DNA of 64,000 nt from Methylopila sp. 73B (GCF_000526315.1 NZ_JAFV01000001.1:4032501-4096500), one strand, 5' to 3'. Positions 16,426 to 26,258 are shown, counted from the stretch's first letter. The notes: a model not told the origin generated them from the sequence alone. Made by a program: numbers and translations.

Positions 16426-16881
16426 TCACTCCTTCTCCGCTAAGCGGCTGCTTTCGTCGCGCGACACGATGGCGATACGTTGAACTTCGCGCTTCGGCTC
16501 TGGACGAACGAGATCGACGACCAAAAGTCCCGTCGCAAGATCGGCGCCGAGAACTTCCATGCCTTCGGCGAGCAGAAAGGCTCGGACGAACTGGCGGGCC
16601 GCGATCCCCCTGTGCAGGTAGACGCGGTCTTCGCGCTCGGCCGGCGGCCGGCCACGGATCACCAGTTCGTTCTTCTCGATCGTGACCTCCAGCTGTTCGG
16701 GCTGGAAACCTGCGACGGCGAGCGTGATGCGGAGCCGTTCCGGCCCGTCGATCGACGGGCCCACACGTTCGATGTTGTACGGCGGGTAGCCGTCGGCGCT
16801 CTTCGCGACGCGATCCAGCGCGCGCTCAAGGCCGTCGAACCCGAGCAGAAACGGGCTCTGAAAACTCGTCATACGCGACAT
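16426..16881 (-). CDS. Hsp20 family small heat shock protein (IbpA class A type)
   Basis: 151 residues from the ATG at 16881 (MSRMTSFQSPF), preferred over upstream ATG 16899 because an AAGGA site sits eight bases before it. The N-terminus is FLLGFDGLERALDRV, followed by YPPYNIER, and the alpha-crystallin domain runs from about residue 37 to 125 (LRITLAVAGFQPEQLEV, ELVIRGR). The C-terminal IxI motif (IAI in VQRIAIVS) mediates oligomerisation. It binds unfolding proteins without ATP. It is preceded by a ROSE-like thermometer and followed by DUF1150. Confidence 0.95.
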   Translation of the reverse strand: MSRMTSFQSPFLLGFDGLERALDRVAKSADGYPPYNIERVGPSIDGPERLRITLAVAGFQPEQLEVTIEKNELVIRGRPPAEREDRVYLHRGIAARQFVRAFLLAEGMEVLGADLATGLLVVDLVRPEPKREVQRIAIVSRDESSRLAEKE

Positions 16882-16956
16882 GTTCAAAGTCCTTCGCATA
16901 AGCGACTTTGACGGAGCCTCGTAAACAAAGCGCTCCGAAGGCCGGTGGTTCCGGCC
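16882..16956 (-). promoter_or_regulatory. ROSE-type RNA thermometer in the hsp20 5' UTR
   Basis: Read on the minus strand, three hairpins precede the start codon. H1: GGCCGG/CCGGCC (16940-16956). H2: CGGAGC/GCTCCG (16912-16937). H3 (16886-16909): AAAGTC-(G)-CTT pairs with AAGGACTTT, so the Shine-Dalgarno AAGGA is buried in the stem with one bulged G in the motif TCGCT. A U(U/C)GCU motif with a bulged G opposite AGGA immediately before a small heat-shock gene is the defining feature of ROSE elements described in rhizobia. Heating would melt H3 and free the ribosome binding site. Confidence 0.8.
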
Positions 16957-16959
16957 GAT

Positions 16960-16993
16960 CGTTAAGGTGGGCGCGGGACGCGTGGCTTTCAAG
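16960..16993 (-). promoter_or_regulatory. Possible sigma-32-type promoter of hsp20
   Basis: On the minus strand CTTGAAA (16987-16993) matches the RpoH -35, and CCCACCTTAAC follows at about the right distance (16961-16971 region). Transcription would start just upstream of the first ROSE hairpin. The -10 match is imperfect. Confidence 0.45.
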
Positions 16994-17094
16994 CGCCCCG
17001 GGTTCCGCCGCCCTAAGGGCGCCGCCGCCCTTGCGGCTTGCGTTCGCAGGGTCGTTGGCGCCTCATGGCCGCCGCCAAAAAGGGGGTCTCGTTC

Positions 17095-18066
17095 ATGCTG
17101 TCCGGCTTCGACATCGTCGCGATCGCGGCGGCGCTGCTGATCATCTTCGTCATCTTCGCAGGCGTGAAGACGGTCCCGCAGGGCTTCAACTACACCGTCG
17201 AGCGCTTCCAGAAGTACACAAGGACGCTGGATCCCGGCCTCACCATCATCGTGCCGTTCATCGACCAGATCGGGCGCAAGGTGAACATGATGGAGCAGGT
17301 GCTCGACATCCCGAGCCAGGAGGTCATCAGCCGCGACAACGCCAGCGTGACGGTCGACGGCGTCGCCTTCTACCAGGTGATCGACGCGGCCCAGGCCTCC
17401 TACGAGGTGACCAGCCTCGAGCGCGCGATGATGGCGCTGACCATGACCAACATCCGCTCGGTGCTGGGCTCCATGGACCTCGATCACATCCTGTCCCAGC
17501 GCGACGAGATCAACATCAAGCTGCTGCACGTGGTCGACGCCGCCGCCGGGCCCTGGGGCGTGAAGGTCACCCGCATCGAGATCAAGGACATCACCCCGCC
17601 GGCGGACCTCGTCGCCGCCATGGGCCGGCAGATGAAGGCCGAGCGCGAGAAGCGCGCCTCGATCCTTGTGGCCGAAGGCGCGAAGCAGGCGCAGATCCTG
17701 GAGGCCGAGGGCCGCAAGGAGGCCGCCTTCCGCGACGCAGAGGCGCGCGAGCGGCAGGCGGAGGCCGAGGCGCGCGCGACGTCGCTCGTCAGCGAGGCGG
17801 TCGCGCGCGGCGACATGGCGGCGCTCAACTACTTCATCGCCGAGAAATACGTGGACGCCATGAAGGCGCTCGCGACCTCGCCGAACCAGAAGACGCTGGT
17901 CGTGCCCTACGAGGCGACGGCGCTGATCGGCTCGCTCGCCGGCATCGCCGAGATCGCGCGCGACACCTTCGGTGGCGACGGCGGCGCGACGCCCGCCGCC
18001 CGGACCTCCGGGTCCCGGCGCGGAAGCGTGCCGAACGCCGGCGCGTCTCCGGCGTCGGGGGCCTGA
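17095..18066 (+). CDS. SPFH/band-7 membrane protein (QmcA-like)
   Basis: 323 residues from the ATG at 17095, which has AAGGGGG nine bases upstream; in-frame earlier ATG 17065 and TTG 17038 are less likely. One N-terminal membrane helix ([20 protein letters not shown]) precedes the band-7 domain ([22 protein letters not shown] to about residue 190) and a flotillin-type Ala/Glu-rich coiled coil ([32 protein letters not shown] split here for length). It scaffolds membrane microdomains and quality control. It is paired with nfeD five bases downstream. Confidence 0.93.
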   Translation: MLSGFDIVAIAAALLIIFVIFAGVKTVPQGFNYTVERFQKYTRTLDPGLTIIVPFIDQIGRKVNMMEQVLDIPSQEVISRDNASVTVDGVAFYQVIDAAQASYEVTSLERAMMALTMTNIRSVLGSMDLDHILSQRDEINIKLLHVVDAAAGPWGVKVTRIEIKDITPPADLVAAMGRQMKAEREKRASILVAEGAKQAQILEAEGRKEAAFRDAEARERQAEAEARATSLVSEAVARGDMAALNYFIAEKYVDAMKALATSPNQKTLVVPYEATALIGSLAGIAEIARDTFGGDGGATPAARTSGSRRGSVPNAGASPASGA

Positions 18067-18071
18067 GGGCG

Positions 18072-18524
18072 GTGCTGGTCGAACTGATCGGCGGCCTCGG
18101 GCCGTGGCGCTGGGTGGTGCTGGGGGTCGCGCTGCTCGCGATCGAACTCGTGGCGCCGGGCACCGTGCTGCTGTGGCTTGGGCTCGCGGCGATCGTCGTC
18201 GGGGCGCTCGCCTTCCTCGTCGATCCCGGCTGGCAGACCGAGGTGCTGGCCTTCGCCGTGCTCGGCCTCGCCGCCGCGGTGGGCTGGTGGTTCTTCGGCC
18301 GCCGCGACAACGCCGCGGTCAGCGACCGGCCGCTCCTGAACCGGCGCGCGCACGCCTGCGTCGGGCGGGTGCTGTCGCTCGACGAGCCGCTCGTCGACGG
18401 CGCCGGCCGCGTGCGGATCGACGACACGGTCTGGCGCGCGACCGGCCCGGATCTCCCCGCCGGCGCGCGGGTGCGGGTGATGGCCGCCGAGGGCTCGACG
18501 CTGAAGGTCAAGCCGGCGGATTGA
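18072..18524 (+). CDS. NfeD family protein
   Basis: 150 residues from a GTG at 18072. Three membrane helices are visible (WVVLGVALLAIELVAPG, VLLWLGLAAIVVGALAFLV, VLAFAVLGLAAAVGWWFFG), followed by a C-terminal OB-fold (residues about 90-148: CVGRVLSLDEPLVDGAGRVRIDDTVWRATGP). Short NfeD proteins are nearly always encoded beside an SPFH protein and act with it. The gene follows the SPFH stop by five bases. Confidence 0.9.
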   Translation: MLVELIGGLGPWRWVVLGVALLAIELVAPGTVLLWLGLAAIVVGALAFLVDPGWQTEVLAFAVLGLAAAVGWWFFGRRDNAAVSDRPLLNRRAHACVGRVLSLDEPLVDGAGRVRIDDTVWRATGPDLPAGARVRVMAAEGSTLKVKPAD

Positions 18525-18565
18525 GCGGGTTGAGGCTGGCTCCTGCAAACGCGACGCCTATGCGT

Positions 18566-18589
18566 CTGGGTCCCGGCTTTCGCCGGGAC
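18566..18589. repeat. REP-like palindrome, family A (single copy)
   Basis: GTCTGGG followed by GTCCCGGC-TTTC-GCCGGGAC (18570-18589). The same core occurs twice as an inverted pair near 31.2 kb. It lies in the gap between the nfeD end and the convergent ABC permease. Confidence 0.7.
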
Positions 18590-18640
18590 ACGAGGGGAGG
18601 ATGTCCCAGTCGTCCGCCCCAGTGGCGGGGGAAGGGCCCG

Positions 18641-19410
18641 TCAGGCCTTCAGGCGGTATCCCGTCTTGAAGATCCAGCGGATCGCCACGAGGCAGGCCAA
18701 TAGGAACACCATCGTCATCGCGAGGCTCACCCCGATGTGGACGTCGGCCTTGCCGGTGAAGCTCCAGCGGAAGCCGCTGACGAGGTAGACCACGGGGTTG
18801 AACAGGCTGACCGCCCGCCAGAACGGCGGCAGCATGTCGATGGAGTAGAAGCTGCCGCCGAGGAAGGTGAGGGGGGTGATCACCAGCAGCGGGATGATCT
18901 GCAGCTGCTCGAACCCGTCCGCCCAGACGCCGATGATGAAGCCGAACAGGCTGAAGGTGAACGCCGTCAGCAGCAGGAAGGTCACCATCAGGACCGGATG
19001 CTCGATGGTGAGCGGCGTGAACAGCGAGGCGGTGGCGAGGATGATCAGGCCGATCACGATCGACTTGGTCGCCGCCGCGCCGACATAGGCGACGACGATC
19101 TCGAGGTAGGATACGGGCGCCGAGAGGATCTCGTAGATCGTGCCGGCGAAGCGCGGGAAGTAGATGCCGAACGAGGCGTTGGCGATGCTCTGCGTCAGCA
19201 GCGACAGCATGACGAGGCCCGGCACGATGAAGGTCCCGTAGGGGACGCCGTCGATCTCCTGCATGCGCTGGCCGATGGCCGCGCCGAACACCACGAAATA
19301 GAGCGAGGTCGAGATCACCGGCGAGATCACGCTCTGCATGATCGTGCGGAGCGCGCGGGCCATCTCGAACTTGTAGATGGCTCCGACGGCGCGCAGGTTC
19401 ACGGAGGGGG

Positions 19411-19414
<4 letters not shown>
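18641..19414 (-). CDS. ABC-2 type permease (YadH-like)
   Basis: 257 residues from the ATG at 19414, which overlaps the ATPase stop by four bases. Six membrane helices with the ABC-2 signature in the last third ([34 protein letters not shown], shown for position about 195-228). It exports an unknown substrate; YadGH and related DrrAB/NodIJ systems carry lipids, polysaccharides or drugs. It forms a two-gene exporter with the next gene. Confidence 0.9.
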
Positions 19415-20337
<923 letters not shown>

Positions 20338-20725
20338 GCGGGACAGACGCCTTTGCTCCGTCGCGGCAGGCGACGGCGGACGCGCAATCTAATCACTCGG
20401 CCCGTCCGGAAAAACCCTTCGCGGACGCGGTTTCGATATTGCGCCGCGGCATGATGCGTTTTTTCTATCATGCCATCGTGCCCCTAGATGATCCAAAATA
20501 TCGGGAGCGAATCTTCGATCGTTCGATAGCCTGATCCGATAGTAAGGGTGCGGAAACGTCTCCCTTGAATTGTTATAGTCTTCACGCATAGGAGCCATGC
20601 AGCTTTGGATTGCGGAGTATTCGAGCGATCTGTTGTTGCAGCGGGAGCAATCCAGGATTATCTCGCAAATCGATTGCTGGCCCGCTCGCGTTGGGTCTGC
20701 GCTTCTCCTTAGAATGGTTTGACTC
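20338..20725. other. 388-bp divergent intergenic region, AT-richer, with inverted repeat
   Basis: No gene supported. It separates the divergent ABC exporter and the molybdoenzyme gene. An exact 8-bp inverted repeat GGCATGAT (20448-20455) and ATCATGCC (20467-20474) flanks an 11-base T-rich spacer; farther right TCGATCGTTCGATA and a repeated CGATAG occur (20515-20545). These may be regulator sites for one or both divergent genes. No confident promoter hexamers are assigned. Confidence 0.5.
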
Positions 20726-23029
20726 ATGACCGAGGCGACCGCTCCGCTCAAACGCTCCCATGCCGCCGGCGGCTGGGGCGCTCTTCGCAGCTGCGGAAAG
20801 CACCTGATGGCGAGCGGCGCGATCCTGACCGGCGCCAAGGCGATGCTGAAGGCGAACCAGCCCGACGGTTTCGACTGCCCGGGCTGCGCCTGGGGCGACC
20901 CGGAGCACGGCTCGTCCTTCGAGTTCTGCGAGAACGGCGTGAAGGCCGTCGCCTGGGAGGCGACGGAGAAGCGCGCGACGCCGGCCTTCTTCGCCAAGCA
21001 CACGGTGAGCGAGCTGCGCGGCTGGAGCGACTACGAGCTTGAGGGCCAGGGCCGGCTGACCGAGCCGATGGCCTACGATCGGGCGACCGACCGCTTCGTT
21101 CCCGTGAGCTGGGAGCAGGCCTTCGCCGGCATCGCGAAAGAGCTCAACGCGCTGGCGAGCCCCGACGAGGCCGAGTTTTACACCTCGGGCCGCGCCTCGA
21201 ACGAGGCGGCGTTCCTCTACCAGCTGTTTGCGCGGGTCTACGGCACCAACAATTTCCCCGACTGCTCCAACATGTGCCACGAGGCGAGCGGCGTCGGCCT
21301 GATCCAGGCGATCGGCGTCGGCAAGGGCACGGTGACGCTCGAGGACTTCCACCACGCCGACGCGATCATCGTCATCGGCCAGAACCCCGGCACCAACCAT
21401 CCCCGCATGCTGGGCGACCTGCGCAAGGCCGCGCAGCGCGGCGCGCGGGTGGCGGTGCTCAATCCGGTGCGCGAGCGCGGGCTGGAGCGTTTCTCCGATC
21501 CGCAGGCGAAGATCGAGATGCTGCGCGGCGGATCGACCTCGATCGCGAGCCATTATTTCCAGCCCAAGCTCGGCGGCGACATGGCCGCGATCCGCGGCGT
21601 GGCGAAGGTCGTGTTCGCCCGCGACGCCGCCGAGCGCGCCGCCGGCCGCGCCTCGCTGCTCGACGAGGCCTTCATCGCCGAGCACACCACCGGGCTCGAG
21701 GCCTGGCGCGCGGAGGTCGAGGCGACGTCCTGGGGGGCGATCGAGGACCAGTCGGGCCTGACCTACGACGAGATCGCGACGCTCGCCGACGTCTACCTCG
21801 GCGCCGAGCGCGTCATCGCCACCTGGGCGATGGGCGTGACCCAGCACAAGCACTCCGTCGCGACCGTGCGCGAGATCGCGAACCTGCTGTTCCTGCGCGG
21901 CCATATCGGCCGCGAAGGCGCAGGGCTCTGCCCGGTGCGCGGCCATTCCAACGTGCAGGGCGACCGCACCGTCGGCATCAACGAGAACCCGCCGGCCTGG
22001 CTGCTCGACAACCTCGAGGCGGCCTACGGCAAGGCCATGCCGCGCAAGCCCGGCCACAACGTGCGGCACGCGATCGAGGCGATGGTCGAGGGCCGCTCCA
22101 GGGCCTTCATCGGCCTTGGCGGCAACTTCGCCCGCGCGACGCCGGACACCGAGGTCGTCGAGGCGGCGCTGCGCGCCTGCCGGCTGACGGTGCAGATCGC
22201 GACCAAGCCGAACCTCGGCCACATGTCGGTGGGCGAGGTCGCCTACCTCCTGCCGTGCCTCGGCCGCACCGAGATCGACCGCAACGCCCGGAAGGTGTCG
22301 CAGATCGTGACCGTCGAGGACTCGATGAGCATGGTCCACGGCTCCGGCGGCATCAACAAGCCGGCCTCGCCGCATCTGAAGTCCGAGGTCGCGATCATCT
22401 GCGGGATCGCGGCGGCGACCGTGGGCTCGGCCCATGTGGACTGGGCCGCCATGGCCGAGGACCACGACCTCGTGCGGGACGGCATCGCCCGCGTCATCCC
22501 GGGCTTCGAGGATTACAACGTCCGCGTGCGCCGGCCGCGCGGCTTCCGGCTGCGCAATCCCGCCGCCGAACGCGCGTGGGACACGCCCTCCCGCCGGGCG
22601 GAGTTCTCGGCCGCCCCGCTCCCCGCCGAGGTCGAGCACCAGGCGGCGCGCCGGACCGGCGGCCAGTTCGTGCTGCAGACCTTCCGCAGCCACGACCAGT
22701 ACAACACCACGATCTACGGCCTCGACGACCGCTACCGCGGCGTCTACGGCGAGCGCCGGGTGATCTTCATGCACGCGGACGACATCGCCGCGATGGGGTC
22801 GGAGCCGAACGCGCGGGTCGACGTGCTGGGCGCGTCCGACGACGGCCGCACCCGGCGCGCCGAGGACTTCCGCCTGATCGCCTACGACATCCCGCGCGGC
22901 TGCATCGCGGGCTACTATCCCGAACTCAACGCCGTGGTGCCGTTCAACAAGGTTGGCGACCTCAGCGACACGCCGCTGTCGAAGTCGGTGCTGGTGTCGC
23001 TCGCGCCGCGCGCGGAGGCGGCGGCGTGA
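20726..23029 (+). CDS. FdhF/YdeP family molybdopterin oxidoreductase
   Basis: 767 residues, the usual length of YdeP. The N-terminal region has DCPGCAWGDPEHGSSFEFCENGVKAV (shown as two parts: DCPGCAWGD and FEFCENGVKAV), characteristic of this family and possibly binding an Fe-S cluster. The molybdopterin domain follows with YTSGRASNEAAFLYQLFAR, NNFPDCSNMCHEASGVG and IVIGQNPGTNHPRML; the dinucleotide-binding C-terminal domain begins near residue 640 (FVLQTFRSHDQYNTTIYG). It is annotated in many genomes as a formate dehydrogenase alpha-like enzyme, but E. coli YdeP is linked to acid resistance and the substrate is not established. The next gene overlaps its stop by four bases. Confidence 0.88.
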   Translation: MTEATAPLKRSHAAGGWGALRSCGKHLMASGAILTGAKAMLKANQPDGFDCPGCAWGDPEHGSSFEFCENGVKAVAWEATEKRATPAFFAKHTVSELRGWSDYELEGQGRLTEPMAYDRATDRFVPVSWEQAFAGIAKELNALASPDEAEFYTSGRASNEAAFLYQLFARVYGTNNFPDCSNMCHEASGVGLIQAIGVGKGTVTLEDFHHADAIIVIGQNPGTNHPRMLGDLRKAAQRGARVAVLNPVRERGLERFSDPQAKIEMLRGGSTSIASHYFQPKLGGDMAAIRGVAKVVFARDAAERAAGRASLLDEAFIAEHTTGLEAWRAEVEATSWGAIEDQSGLTYDEIATLADVYLGAERVIATWAMGVTQHKHSVATVREIANLLFLRGHIGREGAGLCPVRGHSNVQGDRTVGINENPPAWLLDNLEAAYGKAMPRKPGHNVRHAIEAMVEGRSRAFIGLGGNFARATPDTEVVEAALRACRLTVQIATKPNLGHMSVGEVAYLLPCLGRTEIDRNARKVSQIVTVEDSMSMVHGSGGINKPASPHLKSEVAIICGIAAATVGSAHVDWAAMAEDHDLVRDGIARVIPGFEDYNVRVRRPRGFRLRNPAAERAWDTPSRRAEFSAAPLPAEVEHQAARRTGGQFVLQTFRSHDQYNTTIYGLDDRYRGVYGERRVIFMHADDIAAMGSEPNARVDVLGASDDGRTRRAEDFRLIAYDIPRGCIAGYYPELNAVVPFNKVGDLSDTPLSKSVLVSLAPRAEAAA

Positions 23030-23346
23030 GCGCGGCGATCGCCCAGGACGAGACCGCCTTCATGGCCGCGGTCGAGGCCGTGACCGAGGCCGCGCCGGGC
23101 CTCACGCCGCTGCACGCGGGACTGGTGACGGCGCTCGGCGCCGGCCTCGCCGCCGACAGCCGCTCCTTCGCCAAGGTCTTCGGCCTCGCCCACGCGCTGG
23201 TGCTGCGCGCCGTGGCCGATCTCGCGGATGACCTCGGCCTCGTGGCCGTCGCGGCGCGCGACGCCCGCACCCAGCGGACGAAGCTGACGCTCACCGACGC
23301 GGGGCGCACGCTCTACGGCGCGGTGGAGCGTCCGCGCGCGGCCTAG
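23026..23346 (+). CDS. Small winged-helix-like protein coupled to the YdeP gene
   Basis: 106 residues from a GTG that overlaps the upstream TGA (GTGA). The C-terminal half (AVADLADDLGLVAVAARDARTQRTKLTLTDAGRTLYGAVE) looks like the helix, wing and LTdaGr motif of MarR-type regulators, but the protein is shorter than a normal MarR and lacks an obvious full recognition helix. Translational coupling suggests that it works with the molybdoenzyme. Function is inferred only from this resemblance. Confidence 0.65.
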   Translation: MSAAIAQDETAFMAAVEAVTEAAPGLTPLHAGLVTALGAGLAADSRSFAKVFGLAHALVLRAVADLADDLGLVAVAARDARTQRTKLTLTDAGRTLYGAVERPRAA

Positions 23347-23367
23347 GCTAGCTCGGCCAGCCGTCGC

Positions 23368-23913
23368 TCACTGCATGTTGGGCGAGGGCATGTCGCGGAC
23401 GTTGAGTACGCGGCCGCCGCCGAGATCGATGTCGCCCGGCTTCATCGTCGCCTCGCACTCGCCGGTGCGTTTGGCGTTCAGCGTGGTCTGCTGCGACATC
23501 GGCCCGCCGGGGGTGATGTTCTTCACCCCGTTCGGCGCATTGCTGCCGCTCATCTTCATGTCGGTCTTCATGGTGTAGGCGCTGTCGAAGTCGCCCGTCA
23601 CCACCGAGTGCGACTCCGACTTCATGTCGCCGAGCTGGCACACGCTGTCGAGCACGATGGCGTCGCCGTCCTTCGTCTGCTCCTGCTTGGAGCACATGTT
23701 GGAGGCCATGCCGCTGAACTTCTGGTTCAGCAGCTTGTCGGTCTCGGCGTCGAGGCACATGCGGATCACCTGCGGCGGCATGGCGGCGGTGTCGACCTGG
23801 ATCGACATCTCCCATTGGCCGGGCTTGCGCGGCGGAAGCTCGAAACCGGCGGCCGCCGTGGGGAGGGCCGCGGCGGAAGAGACGAGAAGAACGGCGGCGG
23901 TGAGCATGCGCAT
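23368..23913 (-). CDS. DUF3617 family exported protein
   Basis: 181 residues with a signal peptide (MRMLTAAVLLVSSAAALPTAAAG). The mature start ELPPRKPGQWEMSIQVDTAAMPPQVIRMCLDAE is typical of DUF3617: a PG.W..t segment followed by conserved cysteines (MCLD, SNMCSK, DSVCQLG and TGECEA), probably forming disulfides in the periplasm. Function unknown. A second in-frame ATG at 23907 is possible. It converges on the preceding small gene. Confidence 0.85.
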   Translation of the reverse strand: MRMLTAAVLLVSSAAALPTAAAGFELPPRKPGQWEMSIQVDTAAMPPQVIRMCLDAETDKLLNQKFSGMASNMCSKQEQTKDGDAIVLDSVCQLGDMKSESHSVVTGDFDSAYTMKTDMKMSGSNAPNGVKNITPGGPMSQQTTLNAKRTGECEATMKPGDIDLGGGRVLNVRDMPSPNMQ

Positions 23914-24193
23914 GGAAGATGTTCCCGATTTTTCCGCGGCACCATCGCGCGGCCGGCGTCGCGGTTCAATCCCCCAACGATCCGCCACGCCCGGGACGGC
24001 TGCGGCGGCGCGATCGCCAAGTATCTCCATGATTATGCTGCGCTGCAGCAAGGCATCTGGAATGCCAGCGCAGACCCGCCGTTCCGCATCTCTTCGTTAA
24101 GCGGCCGACAAGCGGAGGCCCTGGCGCGGCACAACTGTTCGCGAAATGCTCTTTTCTCCGGGCGCTCCAATGGTCTTCCGCCATAGGGAGCGA

Positions 24194-24222
24194 TTGCACG
24201 CTCCGGAACGTATCCGTTACAT
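24194..24222 (+). promoter_or_regulatory. Possible promoter of the CoA-transferase gene
   Basis: In the 380-bp gap 23914-24293, which otherwise shows no gene, TTGCAC (24194-24199), 17-bp spacer and TTACAT (24217-24222) form a reasonable sigma-70 promoter about 70 bases before the start codon. A GAGCG-N-CGCTC inverted repeat overlaps its -35 region. Confidence 0.45.
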
Positions 24223-24293
24223 TGCGGGCAAAGCGCGGAGCGCCGACCTCCCCGGAGGCGGCCGGCGCGGCGAAGGTCAGGACACGGCGGGGC

Positions 24294-26258
24294 ATGAAGA
24301 AGAACAAGGTCATCACGGCGGACGAGGCGATCGCGCTCATTCGGGACGGCGACGTCGTCACCACGACGGGCTTCGTCCAGAGCTGCATCCCCGAGGCGCT
24401 GCACGCGGCGCTGGAGAAGCGCTACGTCGAGAGCGGCGCGCCGCGCGACCTCACGCTGATCATGACCGCCGGCGCCGGCGACAGCAAAGGCCTCGGCACC
24501 GGCCGGCTGCACCACGACGGCCTGCTGAAGCGCGTGATCGCCGCCAACTTCGGCCGCATGCCGAAGGTGGCGGAGGCGGCCAAGGCCAACAAGATCTATG
24601 GCTACAACCTGCCGCAGGGCGTGATCTCGCAGCTCTACCGCGCCTGCGCCGCCGGCCAGCCCGGGCTGTTCTCCAAGGTCGGCCTGAAGACCTACGTCGA
24701 CCCGCGTCTCGGCGGCGGCAAGGTCAACGAGCTCACCGACGAGGACATCGTCAAGCTGGTCGAGGTCGAGGGCGAGGAGTGGCTGTTCTACAAGGCCACC
24801 AAGATCGACGTCGCCTTCATCCGCGGCACCAGCGCCGACCCCCATGGCAACATCTCCATGGAGAAGGAGGCGCTCACCCTCGACGTGCTGGCCCAGGCCA
24901 TGGCCGCCCGCAACAACGGCGGCGTGGTGATCGCGCAGGTGGAGCGCATCGTCGAAGACGGCTCGCTGCGCCCGAAGGACGTGCGGGTGCCGGGCATCCT
25001 CGTCGACTGCGTGGTGCTCGCCGAAGGCGACATGCACCGCATGAACTACGGCGTGACCTACAACGCCGCGCTGGCCGGCGAGGTGCGCGTGCCGGTCGCC
25101 TCCATGAAGAAGATGACGCTCGACGCGCGCAAAATCATCGCCCGCCGCGCGGCGTTCGAGCTGCCGCCGAACGGCGTGGTCAACCTCGGCGTCGGCGCGC
25201 CGGAGGGGATCTCGGCCATCGCGGCGGAGGAGAAGGTGACGCCCTACATCACCCTCACCACCGAGGCCGGGGCGGTCGGCGGCGTGCTGGCGAGCGGGTC
25301 GAGCTTCGGCGCGGCGAGCAACGCCGACTGCGTCATCGACCAGAACCAGATGTTCGATTTCTACGACGGCGGCGGCCTCGACATGACCTGCCTCGGCATG
25401 GCCGAGTGCGACCGCTACGGCAACGTCAACACCTCGTCTTTCGGCGGCAAGCTCAACGGCTGCGGCGGCTTCATCAACATCAGCCAGAACGCCCGCGCGG
25501 TGGTGTTCGCCGGCACCTTCACGGTCGGCGGCCTCGACGTGAAGATCGAGAACGGCGAGGTGAAGATCGTCAAGGAAGGCCGCTCGCGGAAGTTCATCGA
25601 CCATGTCGAGCAGGTGACGTTCTCGGGCGAATTCGCGGCCGAACGCGGCCAGCCGGTGATCTACGTCACCGAGCGCTGCGTGTTCCAGCTCACCCGCGAG
25701 GGTCTCGAACTGATCGAGGTCGCGCCGGGCATCGAGATCGAGGAGGACATCCTCGCGCACATGGATTTCAAGCCGATCGTGAAGAACCCCGGCCTGATGG
25801 ACCGGCGCATCTTCATGGACGAGCCGATGGAGCTGAAGGCGGACCTGCTGAACCTGCGCTTGCCCGAGCGCGTCAGCTACGACCACGATCGCAACATCCT
25901 GTTCGTCAACCTCGAGGGCTGGCAGGCGCGCAGCAAGAACGACATCGCGGACCTGCGCCGCATCCTGGTCAACGCCTGCAAGGCGGTCGGCCGGCGCGTC
26001 AACTCGGTGATCAACCACGACGGCTTCAAGATCAGCGAGAACCTGTACGACGCCTACGCCGAGATGATCGAGTACATGTCGGAGCACCACTACCTGAAGA
26101 CCACGCGCTACGCGACGAGCGCCTTCCTGCGCCTGAAGATGCAGGAGGCGCTGAGCCGCCGCGGCCTCGCGCCCCATGTGTTCGAGCGCCGCGAGGACGC
26201 CCAGGCCTACATCGAGCGCGGCGACGAGCCGGAGGGCCGGGCGGTCGCCGCCGAATGA
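24294..26258 (+). CDS. Acyl-CoA:carboxylate CoA-transferase (propionate CoA-transferase-like) with C-terminal extension
   Basis: 654 residues. Two CoA-transferase halves are fused: an alpha-like half (VITADEAIALIRDGDVVTTTGF, GAGDSKGLGTGRLHH, residues 1-280) and a beta-like half (residues about 290-510) with the catalytic Glu324 in TTEAGAVGG. This arrangement is that of propionate/acetate CoA-transferases (Pct/YdiF). The usual length is about 520, so residues beyond about 520 (from FMDEPMELKADLLNLRLPERVSYD on) form an added C-terminal domain that begins with an acyl-CoA-transferase-like NILFVNLEGWQ segment. Substrate is not determinable. It stands alone between two intergenic regions. Confidence 0.85.
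   Translation: MKKNKVITADEAIALIRDGDVVTTTGFVQSCIPEALHAALEKRYVESGAPRDLTLIMTAGAGDSKGLGTGRLHHDGLLKRVIAANFGRMPKVAEAAKANKIYGYNLPQGVISQLYRACAAGQPGLFSKVGLKTYVDPRLGGGKVNELTDEDIVKLVEVEGEEWLFYKATKIDVAFIRGTSADPHGNISMEKEALTLDVLAQAMAARNNGGVVIAQVERIVEDGSLRPKDVRVPGILVDCVVLAEGDMHRMNYGVTYNAALAGEVRVPVASMKKMTLDARKIIARRAAFELPPNGVVNLGVGAPEGISAIAAEEKVTPYITLTTEAGAVGGVLASGSSFGAASNADCVIDQNQMFDFYDGGGLDMTCLGMAECDRYGNVNTSSFGGKLNGCGGFINISQNARAVVFAGTFTVGGLDVKIENGEVKIVKEGRSRKFIDHVEQVTFSGEFAAERGQPVIYVTERCVFQLTREGLELIEVAPGIEIEEDILAHMDFKPIVKNPGLMDRRIFMDEPMELKADLLNLRLPERVSYDHDRNILFVNLEGWQARSKNDIADLRRILVNACKAVGRRVNSVINHDGFKISENLYDAYAEMIEYMSEHHYLKTTRYATSAFLRLKMQEALSRRGLAPHVFERREDAQAYIERGDEPEGRAVAAE

Noticed and set aside
20582-22774. 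Long minus-strand frame over the YdeP gene
   Set aside because: Shadow of the real coding frame; composition is non-protein-like and no motif is present.
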